A DNA stretch of 64,000 nt from Sulfitobacter sp. JL08 (GTDB lineage Bacteria > Pseudomonadota > Alphaproteobacteria > Rhodobacterales > Rhodobacteraceae), in the NCBI RefSeq assembly GCF_003352045.1, contig NZ_CP025815.1, positions 62,001-126,000 on the forward strand, written 5' to 3'. A model generated the notes under the pieces. The model was not told the origin of the DNA. It saw nothing but the letters and a program-made list of their open reading frames with translations, and did not search any database. Position 1 is the stretch's first letter. Every line of letters starts with the position of its first letter. Position numbers and translations under genes: made by a program. Positions 32,843-42,015 of this stretch are shown here, in pieces.

Positions 32843-34017
32843 CGGATGCACTGGTCATCGGAGCAGGACCCGCAGGATTGATGGCCGCGGAAATGCTGGC
32901 TGTGGCTGGTCGGTCTGTCACAATCTGCGATGCCAAGCCCTCGTTCGGGCGCAAGTTTCTGATGGCGGGAAAATCCGGTCTGAACCTGACCAAGGATGTT
33001 TCTCCCGACGATCTGTTGGCCGCCTACGAGGAGGCGGCGCCGCCCCTAGACCTCATTTTACGCGCCTTTGATGCAAACGCCGTTCAGGATTGGGCGCGTG
33101 GCCTTGGGCAGGACGTGTTCACCGGATCAACCGGCCGGGTGTTCCCGACCGCGATGAAGGCCTCGCCGCTGTTGCGGGCATGGTTGGCGCGTCTGGACGG
33201 GTTGGGCGTTGTTCGCCACACGCGCTGGCGCTGGCAGGGGTGGGAAAATGGCGTTCCGGTGTTTGAAACACCTGACGGGCGCCAGCAGCTTCAGGCGCGC
33301 GTCACGGTTCTGGCACTGGGCGGCGCCAGTTGGGCACGTCTGGGTTCGGATGGCGCATGGGCTTTATTTCTGGCCGAAAAAGGCGTGCCGCTGGCCCCGT
33401 TTCAACCCGCCAATGTAGGTTTGAACATACCATGGTCTGAACATATGGCGTCTGTTCTGGGCCAGGCACTAAAAGGAATTTCCTGGAATGTCGGGGATTA
33501 CGTCTCGCGCGGGGAGGCGATTATTTCTGCGCAGGGGCTGGAAGGCGGCGGTATCTACACCTTGTCAAAACACTTGCGGTCCGGTGCACCGTTGCACGTC
33601 GATCTTTTGCCGGATTGGGATGTTGCAAAGATCGTCGCCCGCCTGTCTCGTCCGCATGGCAAGACCAGTGTCACCAACCACCTGCGCAAAGCGCTGCGAC
33701 TTGGCAAGCCACAGATCGCGCTGCTACAGGAATTCGGCAGGCCACTGCCCGCAGACCCGGCGCAACTGGCGCACCTGATCAAACGCCTGACCATTCCCTA
33801 TGCAGGGTTGCGCCCGATGGACGAAGCCATTTCAACAGCAGGTGGCGTGCCCTTTTCCGCGCTGGATGACACATTGATGCTAAGGGATGTACCCGGCGTG
33901 TTTTGCGCGGGCGAAATGCTGGATTGGGAAGCCCCGACAGGCGGCTACCTGTTGACCGCCTGCCTTGCGACAGGGCGTTGGGCCGGACAGGCCGCCGCGC
34001 AATACGATCCGGTTTAG
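32839..34017 (+). CDS. FAD-dependent oxidoreductase, HI0933-like flavoprotein (TIGR03862)
   Basis: A 392-residue flavoprotein. The N-terminal dinucleotide motif ALVIGAGPAGLMAAEMLA binds the ADP part of FAD; KPSFGRKFLMAGKSGLNLT is the HI0933 family signature, followed by ALGGASWARLGSDGAWA and the C-terminal PGVFCAGEMLDWEAPTGGYLLTACLATGRWAG. Substrate is unknown. The gene overlaps the MscS-like gene by 4 bases, and its stop overlaps the convergent glutathione transferase gene stop by 3 bases. Confidence 0.9.
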   Translation: MTDALVIGAGPAGLMAAEMLAVAGRSVTICDAKPSFGRKFLMAGKSGLNLTKDVSPDDLLAAYEEAAPPLDLILRAFDANAVQDWARGLGQDVFTGSTGRVFPTAMKASPLLRAWLARLDGLGVVRHTRWRWQGWENGVPVFETPDGRQQLQARVTVLALGGASWARLGSDGAWALFLAEKGVPLAPFQPANVGLNIPWSEHMASVLGQALKGISWNVGDYVSRGEAIISAQGLEGGGIYTLSKHLRSGAPLHVDLLPDWDVAKIVARLSRPHGKTSVTNHLRKALRLGKPQIALLQEFGRPLPADPAQLAHLIKRLTIPYAGLRPMDEAISTAGGVPFSALDDTLMLRDVPGVFCAGEMLDWEAPTGGYLLTACLATGRWAGQAAAQYDPV

Positions 34018-34601
34018 GCGCCTTGGCGCGCGGTCAGATAGGCCGGGCGCGCCCGCATCCGATCCAGATAATCGCGCAAGGCTGCGGGTGCGGGATCAAA
34101 TTTGGCCGTGGTGGCCCAGCCAAGGCAATGGGTCAGCACAATATCGGGCAGGGTCATCTTGTCGCCCATCAGGAACGCGCCTGTCAGCTGGTGCGCGATC
34201 CGGTCCAGATTGATCGCCATTTCCCATTTCAGCGAATCCTTGATCCCCGCGACACGGTATTCCATTGGCAACACGAACCCGTGGCGCGCCGCTGTCCACA
34301 ACAGCGCATCGACCTCGTCCAGTATCTGATGGGTCATCGCATCCTGACGCGCGCGCTCCAGCGTGCCGGCCGGATAGGTCAGTTTGCCGTGCTTGTCCGC
34401 CAGATAGGTGATGATGGCCGTACTGTCGGTCAGCACTGCATCACCTTCGCGCAATACCGGAACCTTGCCCGACGGGTTCACCGCTTTGACAATATCCGAA
34501 TGGGGGCCGGTATCGACATGCGTGTAGGGCTCGTCCAGTTCTTCCAGCATCCACATAACGCGAAAGGCGCGGCTTTTGACGGTTCCGATCAGTTCGTACA
34601 T
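34014..34601 (-). CDS. Glutathione S-transferase family protein
   Basis: A 195-residue GST-fold protein. The N-terminal thioredoxin-like domain has the conserved cis-Pro segment GKVPVLREGD and the gamma-glutamyl-binding DSTAIITYLADK; the alpha-helical domain ends with the N-capping motif region TLPDIVLTHCLGWA. The catalytic residue at the start may be Ser (VKSRAFRV). Substrate unknown. It follows holA on the minus strand by 9 bases and may be co-transcribed with leuS-lptE-holA. Confidence 0.88.
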   Translation of the reverse strand: MYELIGTVKSRAFRVMWMLEELDEPYTHVDTGPHSDIVKAVNPSGKVPVLREGDAVLTDSTAIITYLADKHGKLTYPAGTLERARQDAMTHQILDEVDALLWTAARHGFVLPMEYRVAGIKDSLKWEMAINLDRIAHQLTGAFLMGDKMTLPDIVLTHCLGWATTAKFDPAPAALRDYLDRMRARPAYLTARQGA

Positions 34602-34610
34602 TGCGTTCTC

Positions 34611-35645
34611 CTATGTGTTTCGCCGGTTGCCCAGCATCGCCAGACGGATCAGGGCCCGTTCGACCAGCGCCAGTGCGGGTGCATTCTGTCCGGCAGAACG
34701 CAGTTGCAAATCCGTGTCGGTCAACAGCGTCAGCGCCGTCTCAAGATTTGCCACGCCCCAGCTTTGGGCCTGTCGCACCATCCGGTCGCGCCGTGGCCCG
34801 AACACAGGTGGCCGCACCTTGCTGATGCCAGCGCCCGGCCCGCCCGGATCGGATGCAGCGACATGTAACGCCCTGAAGTGACGCATCGCGCCGATACACA
34901 GGCTGACGGCGTTCACCCCTTGTGATTGCAGCTTGCGCAGCACCGGGCCGATTTCGCCCTGCTTGGCATCGGCCACGATGTTCAGAACATCGTCCAGCGC
35001 TGCCTCGGTCGATGTGGGCGCGCAGGCCAGCAGGTCCGCACCGCTCAGCGGTGTGCTGTCGCCGCGCTTGTACAAACCCAGTTTTTCCATTGTCTGTCGG
35101 AAATCACCCGGATCCAGATCGCGCGCCAGGGCCGTGATCTGCGCCATCACATCGCCGGACGGGGCCGCAATGCCCGCATCCCCCAGCGTCTTTTCAATCT
35201 CTTCCCGTGTGGGCGGATCATCATAGATACCAACGGCAAACGCGTTCTTGTGGGCCTCGAACGCCTTGCGCAACTTCGATGTCGCCTTGAGCGTACCTGC
35301 CGTGACAATAATCTGTGCGTCACCGTTCTGCCATTCTGACAGAGCGCTCAGAACTGTTTCGGCGATGGTGTCATTGGCCTCTTCCACAAAAGCCACGCGT
35401 GGACCGGGAAAAAACCCGATCGCCTTGATCGCATCCAGCAAAAGGGCGGGATCCTTGCGCAAATCGCCGGCTGGAATGCGGGTCAGGCGCATTTCTTCCT
35501 CGCCCGTCGGGCCGACCAGCGCAGCAATGACCTGTTGCCGTTTCAGCGCCACGCGCATCGCGTCCGCGCCATAAATCAGCAGACCGGTGCGGGCCGGATC
35601 GGGTTTGGCGAAATAGCCCGGTGCCTCTCGGGGGGACAGTTTCAT
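34611..35645 (-). CDS. holA: DNA polymerase III subunit delta
   Basis: HolA opens the beta clamp as part of the clamp loader. 344 residues, normal length. Visible: LLIYGADAMRVALKRQQVIAAL near the N-terminus, DPALLLDAIKAIGFFPGPRVAFVEEAND in the nucleotide-binding domain, and the second region KATSKLRKAFEAHKNAFAVGIYDD; each is cited in part. The gene overlaps lptE by 4 bases. The order leuS-lptE-holA is conserved in proteobacteria. Confidence 0.92.
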   Translation of the reverse strand: MKLSPREAPGYFAKPDPARTGLLIYGADAMRVALKRQQVIAALVGPTGEEEMRLTRIPAGDLRKDPALLLDAIKAIGFFPGPRVAFVEEANDTIAETVLSALSEWQNGDAQIIVTAGTLKATSKLRKAFEAHKNAFAVGIYDDPPTREEIEKTLGDAGIAAPSGDVMAQITALARDLDPGDFRQTMEKLGLYKRGDSTPLSGADLLACAPTSTEAALDDVLNIVADAKQGEIGPVLRKLQSQGVNAVSLCIGAMRHFRALHVAASDPGGPGAGISKVRPPVFGPRRDRMVRQAQSWGVANLETALTLLTDTDLQLRSAGQNAPALALVERALIRLAMLGNRRNT

Positions 35646-36127
35646 GACGCGGGCTTAAACGTGGCTTGCAAACGGGTCACCACCAGGTCGGCCAGAATGA
35701 TCATCAGACGTTCCCTTGCATCCCGTTCGGCAGCAAGGCTGGCAACTGACGTGCCGGTTGCGGAATATCCGGTAAAGCTTTCGACATCGCCGGATGACAC
35801 AACCGCATCCGTCGCCGCATCGCGCAATTCATATGTGGCGCGCCCCAAAACGTCATAGCGTTCGATATTGCCTTCCTGGTTCACGGCAATGCCCTGTTCG
35901 ACTGTCGAAATGTTATACACCAAATCATATTTTGCATTTGCCGAACGGCCCATGCGTTCTTCGAACCGCTGGGTGAACCAGTAATCGTCCCGGTCTTGCG
36001 GTTCGTTCACTGTTATCTGGTTCTGCAGCGCGGTTCCGGCACCATTCGGGCCGTAAACGGGCGTGAACCCGCAGGATGCCAGACACAGCACCAGACCCGG
36101 AATGAAAAGACGGCGGCTAAACAACAA
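35642..36127 (-). CDS. lptE: LPS-assembly lipoprotein LptE
   Basis: LptE plugs LptD in the outer membrane for LPS export. 161 residues. The signal peptide ends in the lipobox LASC with Cys19 to be lipidated; then [11 protein letters not shown], the [11 protein letters not shown] region and [12 protein letters not shown]. The start is one of two adjacent TTG codons (36127/36124) lying inside the last codons of leuS, with GGCAGGA upstream; there is an 11-base overlap with leuS. Confidence 0.9.
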   Translation of the reverse strand: MLFSRRLFIPGLVLCLASCGFTPVYGPNGAGTALQNQITVNEPQDRDDYWFTQRFEERMGRSANAKYDLVYNISTVEQGIAVNQEGNIERYDVLGRATYELRDAATDAVVSSGDVESFTGYSATGTSVASLAAERDARERLMIILADLVVTRLQATFKPAS

Positions 36128-38678
36128 CGTTTATGATCCTGCCAGGGACAACGATGATCTTTTTGGGCGTGGCCCCGTCCAGCGCCCTTTGCACAGCGTC
36201 TACTGACAGCGCGGTTTTTTCAACCTCTGCCGTGTCCATATCGCGCGGAACGCTGATTTCGGCGCGCCGCTTGCCGTTGACCTGAATGGGCATCGTGACC
36301 GTATCGTCGATCAGCATCGCCGGATCGGCCACTGGCCACGGCGCGGTTGAAACCAGCCCTTCGCCACCCAGTTGCGCCCAGACATCTTCGGCCAGATGCG
36401 GTGTCATCGGTGACATCAATTGCACCAGCGTGCGCGCAGCCTGTTTTTGTACGGCCGCACCGGCCTTGGATTTGGCCAGTGTGTTGGTGAACGCATAAAG
36501 CCGCGCGATCGACGCGTTAAAGCCGAAACTTTCGATGCCGGTCGTAACCTCGTGAATGGCCTTGTGCATGTCGCGCAGCAGGGCGTCATCCTCGGGGTTT
36601 GCCCCGTTATCGGCCATTGCGGCAATATCCGTGGTGATGCGATAGACACGCGACAGGTGTTTATATGTCGCTTCGGCACCGGCGGCGGTCCATTCCACAT
36701 CGCGTTCGGGCGGGCTGTCGGACAGCATGAACCAGCGGGCGGTGTCCGCGCCGTAATTCTTGATGATGCTGACCGGATCCACCACGTTTTTCTTCGATTT
36801 CGACATTTTGGCCGACGGAATCACTTCGACCATGGGACCGTCAGCGCCCAAACGTGCACCCGATTCCGTCCACTCGATATCTTCGGGCAAGTGATAGACC
36901 GGACGGTCTTTTTCGTCGCGTGTGGCATAGATTTCATGGGTGACCATGCCTTGGGTGAACAGCGCGTCAAACGGTTCTACCGCCGATTTGGGCAGGTGTC
37001 CTGTCAGGTGCATGGCGCGGGCAAAGAACCGGGCATAAAGCAGGTGCAGGATCGCGTGTTCGACGCCGCCGATATACTGATCCACATTCATCCAGTAGGC
37101 CGCATCGTCCATGTTGGTGGGCGTTTTGGCATCGGGTGCGGTAAAACGTGCGAAATACCATGAACTGTCGACAAATGTGTCCATCGTATCGGTTTCGCGC
37201 AGCGCCGGGCCGCCACAGGACGGGCAGGTGCAATTGCGCCATGTCGGATGCCTGTCCAGCGGATTGCCGGGCGTGTTGATATCGACATCAAACGGCAATT
37301 CGACGGGCAGGTTTTCCTTTTTCTCGGGGACAACGCCGCAGGTGTCGCAATGCAGCACCGGAATCGGGCAACCCCAATAGCGCTGGCGCGACAGGCCCCA
37401 ATCGCGCAGGCGGTACTTGGTCACGCCCTGACCAACGCCGTTCTCCTCGCAAAAGGCAATCGCAGTCTCGACGCCGTCGTTTCCGGTTTGCCATGCATCA
37501 CCTGCAAAACCGCGGTTGTAAAACACCTGCTCGGTCTTGGAGGGCACAAATGCCTCGGACAGTTCATCCGGGCTGTCTTTGGATGGCAGATAGGTCGAAA
37601 TGATCGGCAGTTCATATTTCGTGGCAAAATCGAAATCGCGCTGGTCGTGGGCGGGGCAGCCGAAAATTGCGCCGGTGCCGTAATCCATCAAAATGAAGTT
37701 GGCGATGTAAACCGGCAATTCCCAAGCGGTATCAAAGGGATGACGCACCCGGATTCCGGTGTCCAGACCAAGCTTTTCAGCCGTTTCAATGGCCTCTTCC
37801 GTTGTGCCACCCTTGCGGCATTCGGCGTTAAACGCCGCAATATCCGCGTTTTCGCGTTCCATATGCTTGGCCAGAGGATGATCGGGCGAAATTCCGATGA
37901 ACGACGCACCCATCAGGGTATCGGGGCGCGTGGTATACACGTCGATCCGGTCGTGCCCGTCGGGCGCATCAATCGTGGAGAACGCAAATTGCAACCCGCG
38001 CGACTTGCCGATCCAGTTGGCCTGCATCAGCTTGACCTTGGCGGGCCAGTTGTCCAGCCCGTCCAGCGCACCCAGCAGGTCTTCGGCCATGTCGGAAATC
38101 TTGAAGAACCATTGCGTCAGTTCGCGCCGTTCCACCAGCGCGCCAGACCGCCAGCCGCGCCCCTGTTCGACCTGTTCGTTCGCCAGAACCGTCATGTCGA
38201 CCGGATCCCAGTTCACCACGGCGTTCTTGCGATAGACCAGCCCGGCCTCAAGCATATCCAGAAACAGCGCCTGCTGCTGGCCGTAATATTCGGGGTCGCA
38301 GGTGGCAAATTCGCGTGACCAGTCGATGGACAGGCCCAGCGGCTTCATCTGGGCGCGCATGTCGGCGATGTTGTCATAGGTCCATGTTTTGGGGTGGCCG
38401 CCAATGGCCATCGCCGCGTTTTCGGCAGGCATGCCAAAGGCATCCCATCCCATCGGGTGCAGCACATTGTGCCCCGTCGACAATTTATAGCGCGCGATCA
38501 CGTCGCCCATCGTGTAATTGCGCACATGCCCCATGTGAATGCGCCCCGACGGATAGGGAAACATTTCAAGCACATAGTATTTAGGTTTGTCCGCGCTGCG
38601 CGTGGCGGTGAAAATACCGGCCTTGTCCCAGGCGGCTTGCCATTTCGCTTCGATCTCGGCGGCAGAATAGCGGGGCAT
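36117..38678 (-). CDS. leuS: Leucyl-tRNA synthetase
   Basis: Class I aminoacyl-tRNA synthetase charging tRNA-Leu. 853 residues, within family range. Seen: signature [16 protein letters not shown] (HIGH equivalent, HMGH), editing (CP1) domain with [16 protein letters not shown], the zinc-ribbon region with [15 protein letters not shown] and [11 protein letters not shown], and the KMSKS loop [13 protein letters not shown]. The anticodon-binding C-terminal domain follows. It begins the leuS-lptE-holA group on the minus strand. Confidence 0.97.
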   Translation of the reverse strand: MPRYSAAEIEAKWQAAWDKAGIFTATRSADKPKYYVLEMFPYPSGRIHMGHVRNYTMGDVIARYKLSTGHNVLHPMGWDAFGMPAENAAMAIGGHPKTWTYDNIADMRAQMKPLGLSIDWSREFATCDPEYYGQQQALFLDMLEAGLVYRKNAVVNWDPVDMTVLANEQVEQGRGWRSGALVERRELTQWFFKISDMAEDLLGALDGLDNWPAKVKLMQANWIGKSRGLQFAFSTIDAPDGHDRIDVYTTRPDTLMGASFIGISPDHPLAKHMERENADIAAFNAECRKGGTTEEAIETAEKLGLDTGIRVRHPFDTAWELPVYIANFILMDYGTGAIFGCPAHDQRDFDFATKYELPIISTYLPSKDSPDELSEAFVPSKTEQVFYNRGFAGDAWQTGNDGVETAIAFCEENGVGQGVTKYRLRDWGLSRQRYWGCPIPVLHCDTCGVVPEKKENLPVELPFDVDINTPGNPLDRHPTWRNCTCPSCGGPALRETDTMDTFVDSSWYFARFTAPDAKTPTNMDDAAYWMNVDQYIGGVEHAILHLLYARFFARAMHLTGHLPKSAVEPFDALFTQGMVTHEIYATRDEKDRPVYHLPEDIEWTESGARLGADGPMVEVIPSAKMSKSKKNVVDPVSIIKNYGADTARWFMLSDSPPERDVEWTAAGAEATYKHLSRVYRITTDIAAMADNGANPEDDALLRDMHKAIHEVTTGIESFGFNASIARLYAFTNTLAKSKAGAAVQKQAARTLVQLMSPMTPHLAEDVWAQLGGEGLVSTAPWPVADPAMLIDDTVTMPIQVNGKRRAEISVPRDMDTAEVEKTALSVDAVQRALDGATPKKIIVVPGRIINVVV

Positions 38679-38700
38679 GTCTTTGGTCCTTTACGGGAAA

Positions 38701-38722
38701 CGCCGGGCGTTCAGGCCCGGCG
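38701..38722 (-). terminator. Hairpin between DUF3576 and leuS
   Basis: An 8-base G/C stem (CGCCGGGC / GCCCGGCG) around a six-base loop, 51 bases after the DUF3576 stop on the minus strand and just before leuS. On the minus strand the stem is followed by TTTCCC. Probably a weak terminator, or a 5' leader structure of leuS. Confidence 0.5.
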
Positions 38723-38773
38723 CTTTCTTAATGTCAGTTTCAGATGGATGCCAGTACAATGGCGGCGCTGTTC

Positions 38774-39286
38774 CTAGAATTTGCCGTCGGCGATCCGCAA
38801 CTGTCGCGCGCGCGACAGGATCGCGTCTTCTATGGCGCGCACTGTGGCCGGATCGGCCGAACCGCCGCCGCTGGTCTGCAACGCAACGCTTAGCGCGCGC
38901 GCGTCCAGTGCGGGATCATCGATCAGAACCGTCGCGCGATAGGATCGCCCGCCACCCGGCGGCGTGCCATATCCCGTCACGATAACGCCGGTGAACGGAT
39001 CAACCGACTGAATAGGCAGGAAATTCAGCACTTCCAGTGAGGCATTCCAGATGTAACGGTTGACCGAAACGGAATTTTCGGTCGATGGCTGGTTGAAATA
39101 GGCCCAGACAGTATCTGATTCCTGTGCGCTGGGCGGGTTTTCATTGTCCAGCGGGCTGGGGGGCGCTTCGCTGTTCAGGGTGCTTTCCGGCCCGACGCGG
39201 CCAATGCCACCGCCGCCGCCGCATGCTGACAGCAGAAATAATGACGCACCTGCCGCCATCAGAATGAGCTTTGATTGGTGTTTCAT
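38774..39286 (-). CDS. DUF3576 outer-membrane lipoprotein
   Basis: A 170-residue lipoprotein with a lipobox LLSAC (Cys22) followed by a poly-Gly stretch GGGGGIG. The conserved core includes VNRYIWNASLEVLNFLPIQSVDPFTGVIVTGYGTPPGGGRSYRATV, cited in part as VNRYIWNASLEVLNF and DPFTGVIVTGYG, matching DUF3576. It has no known function; most members are alphaproteobacterial. ATG 39286 begins a good signal peptide, while an upstream frame to 39355 has no similarity. Divergent from the porin. Confidence 0.85.
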   Translation of the reverse strand: MKHQSKLILMAAGASLFLLSACGGGGGIGRVGPESTLNSEAPPSPLDNENPPSAQESDTVWAYFNQPSTENSVSVNRYIWNASLEVLNFLPIQSVDPFTGVIVTGYGTPPGGGRSYRATVLIDDPALDARALSVALQTSGGGSADPATVRAIEDAILSRARQLRIADGKF

Positions 39287-39624
39287 TCCACTTGCCCCAT
39301 GCATTCCGCGTGTTTTTCTTGCTACTGTCCTACCCAAGCCGCCGAAAGGGGGCAAGGGCTATGTCACGTTGCATAACGGGCGATGGCGCGTGTTTGCCAG
39401 TGCAGATACAACGCAGATACATGATAGATGCAGCACAGATGCAGCGAATTTGCCGCTGCGGCATGCCAAAACCGACTGTGGCAAAGCTGCACCATCCTGA
39501 ACCACTTTGCGATCATGATGCGCCCAATCCTTGCCAAGGCGGGCCAATCCAAGCGAAAGACACATCCATACCCTCACCGGATTCCCCGGTTTGGGCGTAA
39601 CTTTTTAAACCGAGGGAAAAGACT
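39287..39624. other. Divergent intergenic region, DUF3576 lipoprotein / porin
   Basis: No gene is supported in these 338 bases. Divergent promoters for two envelope proteins must be here. The most notable content is a phased repeat array at 39402-39444 described separately. AT-rich stretches lie near 39300-39320 and 39500-39625, and GAGGGAAAAGACT precedes the porin ATG as its ribosome site. Confidence 0.6.
39402..39444 (+). repeat. 11-base-phased direct repeats upstream of the porin gene
   Basis: Two GCAGATAC copies start at 39402 and 39413, exactly 11 bases apart. Two GATGCAG copies start at 39427 and 39438, again 11 apart. A one-helical-turn spacing is common in multi-site regulator binding (for example OmpR-type). 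The repeat lies about 180 bases before the porin ATG. The factor is unknown. Confidence 0.5.
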
Positions 39625-40743
39625 ATGAAAAAGGTTCTCTTCGCTACGACTGCTCTGGTCGCCACCGCCGGTGTCGCAGCAGCAGACGTTACGTTCGGCG
39701 GCTACGGCCGTTTCGGCGCGATCTACACAGAAACAAAAGGCACAGCCGGTACACCTGGTACAGCAACAGACCAAACTCAGATCGATGGTGCTCAGGTTAT
39801 TGTGAATACAGAGAAGGCCGATCTGGCTGCGGCTCAGACGACCTATAATGATGCTGTTAGCTCTGGTACAGCTACTCCGGGAGATTTGGCAGCCGTTGTC
39901 GCCGCTGAAGCTGATTTGAAGGTTGCTGAGGATAACTTGGCCGGCTTAGCAGGGACTCCTGGCACAGATTCTGACGACGGCATCGACATCGAAAGCCGTT
40001 ACCGTCTGATCATCACAGCAACAACCGAATCGGATGTTGGTGTGACATTTGGTGCGATGGTTCGTATCCAGCAGAACGAAAGCGAAGCTGAAGCAAACGA
40101 CAACGGCATCAACGCCGCACGTTTCTTTGCACGTGCCGGCAACCTTGAAGTTGGTGTTGGTAACATCTTCGGTGCTCTGGAATACATGTCCGGTCAGTAC
40201 GTCATCGACCTGGGTTTGACAGGTCTGGGCTACGAATACGTTGCCTATGACGTCAACGGCGACTACTACTCGTCCGGTTCGGCTGGTTCCGCACCGAACG
40301 CGGTTGAAGTCATCTACTCCATGGGCGACTTCGCATTCCACGCATCTGCTTCTGACGTAAATGATCGCCGCGCGATCGTTGCTCAGTACACAGCAAGCGA
40401 CTGGACATTTGCTCTGGGTTGGCAGGACTCCGACCTCGACAGCGACACCGAGCTGACCGCATCGGTCGTTGGTTCGCTGGGCATTGCCGACGTAGGCTTT
40501 GCATGGGCTGACAACGGCACCGAAGGTGACCGCTACGTTCTGTCCGGCCGTGTTGAAGTTGGCGCGTCGACAGACGTCGAAGGCTACATCACATATGTTG
40601 ACGGTGGTGACGATCCAGAAGACACAGGCTACGGTATCGACTTTAACCACAGCCTGGGCGGTGGTGCATCGATCCGTGGTGGTGTTGCTCAGCGTCTGAA
40701 CGACACAATCATTGCTGACTTGGGTGTTCGCTTCAACTTCTAA
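39625..40743 (+). CDS. Porin with a helical insertion near the N-terminus
   Basis: A 372-residue outer-membrane porin of the Roseobacter type. The signal peptide MKKVLFATTALVATAGVAAAD is followed by DVTFGGYGRFGAIYTE and later barrel strands such as SRYRLIITATTESDVGVTFGAMVRIQ, ending in the typical Phe, GVRFNF. Between strands, residues about 38-119 carry an insert flanked by AGTPGT at both ends (41-46 and 109-114), holding Ala/Leu/Glu-rich helical segments such as TEKADLAAAQTTYNDA and DLAAVVAAEADLKVAEDNLA. The insert uses more AT-rich codons than the barrel, which fits an extracellular loop of variable origin. A strong terminator follows. Confidence 0.9.
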   Translation: MKKVLFATTALVATAGVAAADVTFGGYGRFGAIYTETKGTAGTPGTATDQTQIDGAQVIVNTEKADLAAAQTTYNDAVSSGTATPGDLAAVVAAEADLKVAEDNLAGLAGTPGTDSDDGIDIESRYRLIITATTESDVGVTFGAMVRIQQNESEAEANDNGINAARFFARAGNLEVGVGNIFGALEYMSGQYVIDLGLTGLGYEYVAYDVNGDYYSSGSAGSAPNAVEVIYSMGDFAFHASASDVNDRRAIVAQYTASDWTFALGWQDSDLDSDTELTASVVGSLGIADVGFAWADNGTEGDRYVLSGRVEVGASTDVEGYITYVDGGDDPEDTGYGIDFNHSLGGGASIRGGVAQRLNDTIIADLGVRFNF

Positions 40744-40769
40744 GTTGAACAACCAGACAGTGTGAATTT

Positions 40770-40802
40770 GGGGCAGGCCTTTGGGCTTGCCCCTTTTCTT
40801 TT
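40770..40802 (+). terminator. Rho-independent terminator of the porin gene
   Basis: GGGGCAGGCC pairs with GGCTTGCCCC through a short TTTG loop with a single G.U wobble, followed by TTTTCTTTT. It lies 27 bases after the porin stop. Confidence 0.9.
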
Positions 40803-40847
40803 GTGCCACGATGTTATCTTTGGTCCTGAACAACAAAAGGTACACGC

Positions 40848-41507
40848 ATGGCACTGTCAGACATCAAAACGCGAATCGCACAGGCCGAACAGGCCGCAGG
40901 CCGCGCCGCTGGTGCAGTACAGCTGATTGCGGTGTCCAAGGTGCAGCCCAATGCGCGGGTCCGGAACGTGCTGGAACAGGGGCATCGCATCTTTGGTGAA
41001 AACCGCGTGCAAGAGGCCGCATCGAAATGGCCGGCGTTCCGTGAACAGTTCGACGGCATTGATCTGCATCTGATCGGTCCGCTGCAAACCAACAAGACAC
41101 GGCAGGCGATGGACCTGTTTCAATCCATTCATTCCGTTGATCGCCCCAAGTTGGCGAAAACACTGGCGCGCCTGGCACAGGAAACCGGTGGCTGCCCCGA
41201 TATCTTCATTCAGGTGAACACCGGCGAAGAACCGCAAAAGGCGGGTGTTCTGCCCGCGGACACCGATGCGTTCGTGGCCGACTGCCGCGCGCTTGATCTG
41301 CCGCTCTGCGGGTTGATGTGCATCCCCCCGGTTGATCAGGATGCGACCCCGCATTTCGCGATGCTGGCCGATCTGGCCGCGCGCAACGATCTGACCGGTC
41401 TGTCGATGGGGATGAGCAGTGATTTCGAAACGGCCATCGCAATGGGCGCCACCCATGTCCGCGTCGGATCGGCCATATTTGGCGAACGGACACCGGACAC
41501 AGCCTAA
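40848..41507 (+). CDS. YggS-family PLP-homeostasis protein
   Basis: A 219-residue TIM-barrel protein that binds pyridoxal phosphate and affects vitamin B6 and amino-acid homeostasis, with no known catalysis. PLP lysine K31 is in IAVSKVQP, and the conserved FGENRVQEA, HLIGPLQTNKTRQAM, VDRPKLAKTL and MGMSSDFETAIAMGATHVRVGSAIFGER segments are present. AAGG lies seven bases before the ATG. The stop converges with the L,D-transpeptidase gene after 13 bases. Confidence 0.93.
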   Translation: MALSDIKTRIAQAEQAAGRAAGAVQLIAVSKVQPNARVRNVLEQGHRIFGENRVQEAASKWPAFREQFDGIDLHLIGPLQTNKTRQAMDLFQSIHSVDRPKLAKTLARLAQETGGCPDIFIQVNTGEEPQKAGVLPADTDAFVADCRALDLPLCGLMCIPPVDQDATPHFAMLADLAARNDLTGLSMGMSSDFETAIAMGATHVRVGSAIFGERTPDTA

Positions 41508-41520
41508 TTCCGGAGCGATC

Positions 41521-42015
41521 CTATCGCACGATCAGACGGCTGCGCAGGGTCAGGCGCGCTGCGATCCTGCGCAAATGATCGCGCCGGAATCCGATGCAGC
41601 CTTCGGTTGGGTAACATGGCCTGCGCCATTGATGGATGAAAATCGCCGATCCCCGCCCGCGAACCGCATAGGGCCAGTTCCAGTTGGTCAGGATCACCAG
41701 ATCATAAAGCGGGTCGGCCCGCCGCAGAATTTCGTGGCTGAACGGATGGGGCGCTTTGACCATCATGTTATAATCCTGCGCTGTCACATCATCCGACCAC
41801 AGATCGCCAGGTCGGATTGCAACGGCCCACGGCGCGGGCCGCGCCATTCGGTCCGGGCGGTACAGCATCCCCACAATGCTATGAACGCCACGCGGCGTTG
41901 TGCCGTCGCCTTCCTTCTTGCGCGCCGTCAGGCCGGTTTTTCCGATTGTGCAGGGATAGGTTTGCCCCTGAAACCGAACGCCCTGCCGGGTCAGAACCAG
42001 ATCGTCGCGGGTCAC
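41521..42015 (-). CDS. L,D-transpeptidase (YkuD domain)
   Basis: A 164-residue protein. The YkuD domain crosslinks peptidoglycan stem peptides or attaches lipoproteins. The signature runs from IFIHQW (His128) to YPTEGCIGF with the catalytic Cys140. An N-terminal pattern LVLTRQGVRFQGQTYPCTIGKTG fits the domain start. No signal peptide is evident in this start choice, which begins at GTG 42015 and overlaps the ribA-type stop by 4 bases; the protein may be exported by another route or be cytosolic. Specific substrate unknown. Confidence 0.85.
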   Translation of the reverse strand: MTRDDLVLTRQGVRFQGQTYPCTIGKTGLTARKKEGDGTTPRGVHSIVGMLYRPDRMARPAPWAVAIRPGDLWSDDVTAQDYNMMVKAPHPFSHEILRRADPLYDLVILTNWNWPYAVRGRGSAIFIHQWRRPCYPTEGCIGFRRDHLRRIAARLTLRSRLIVR

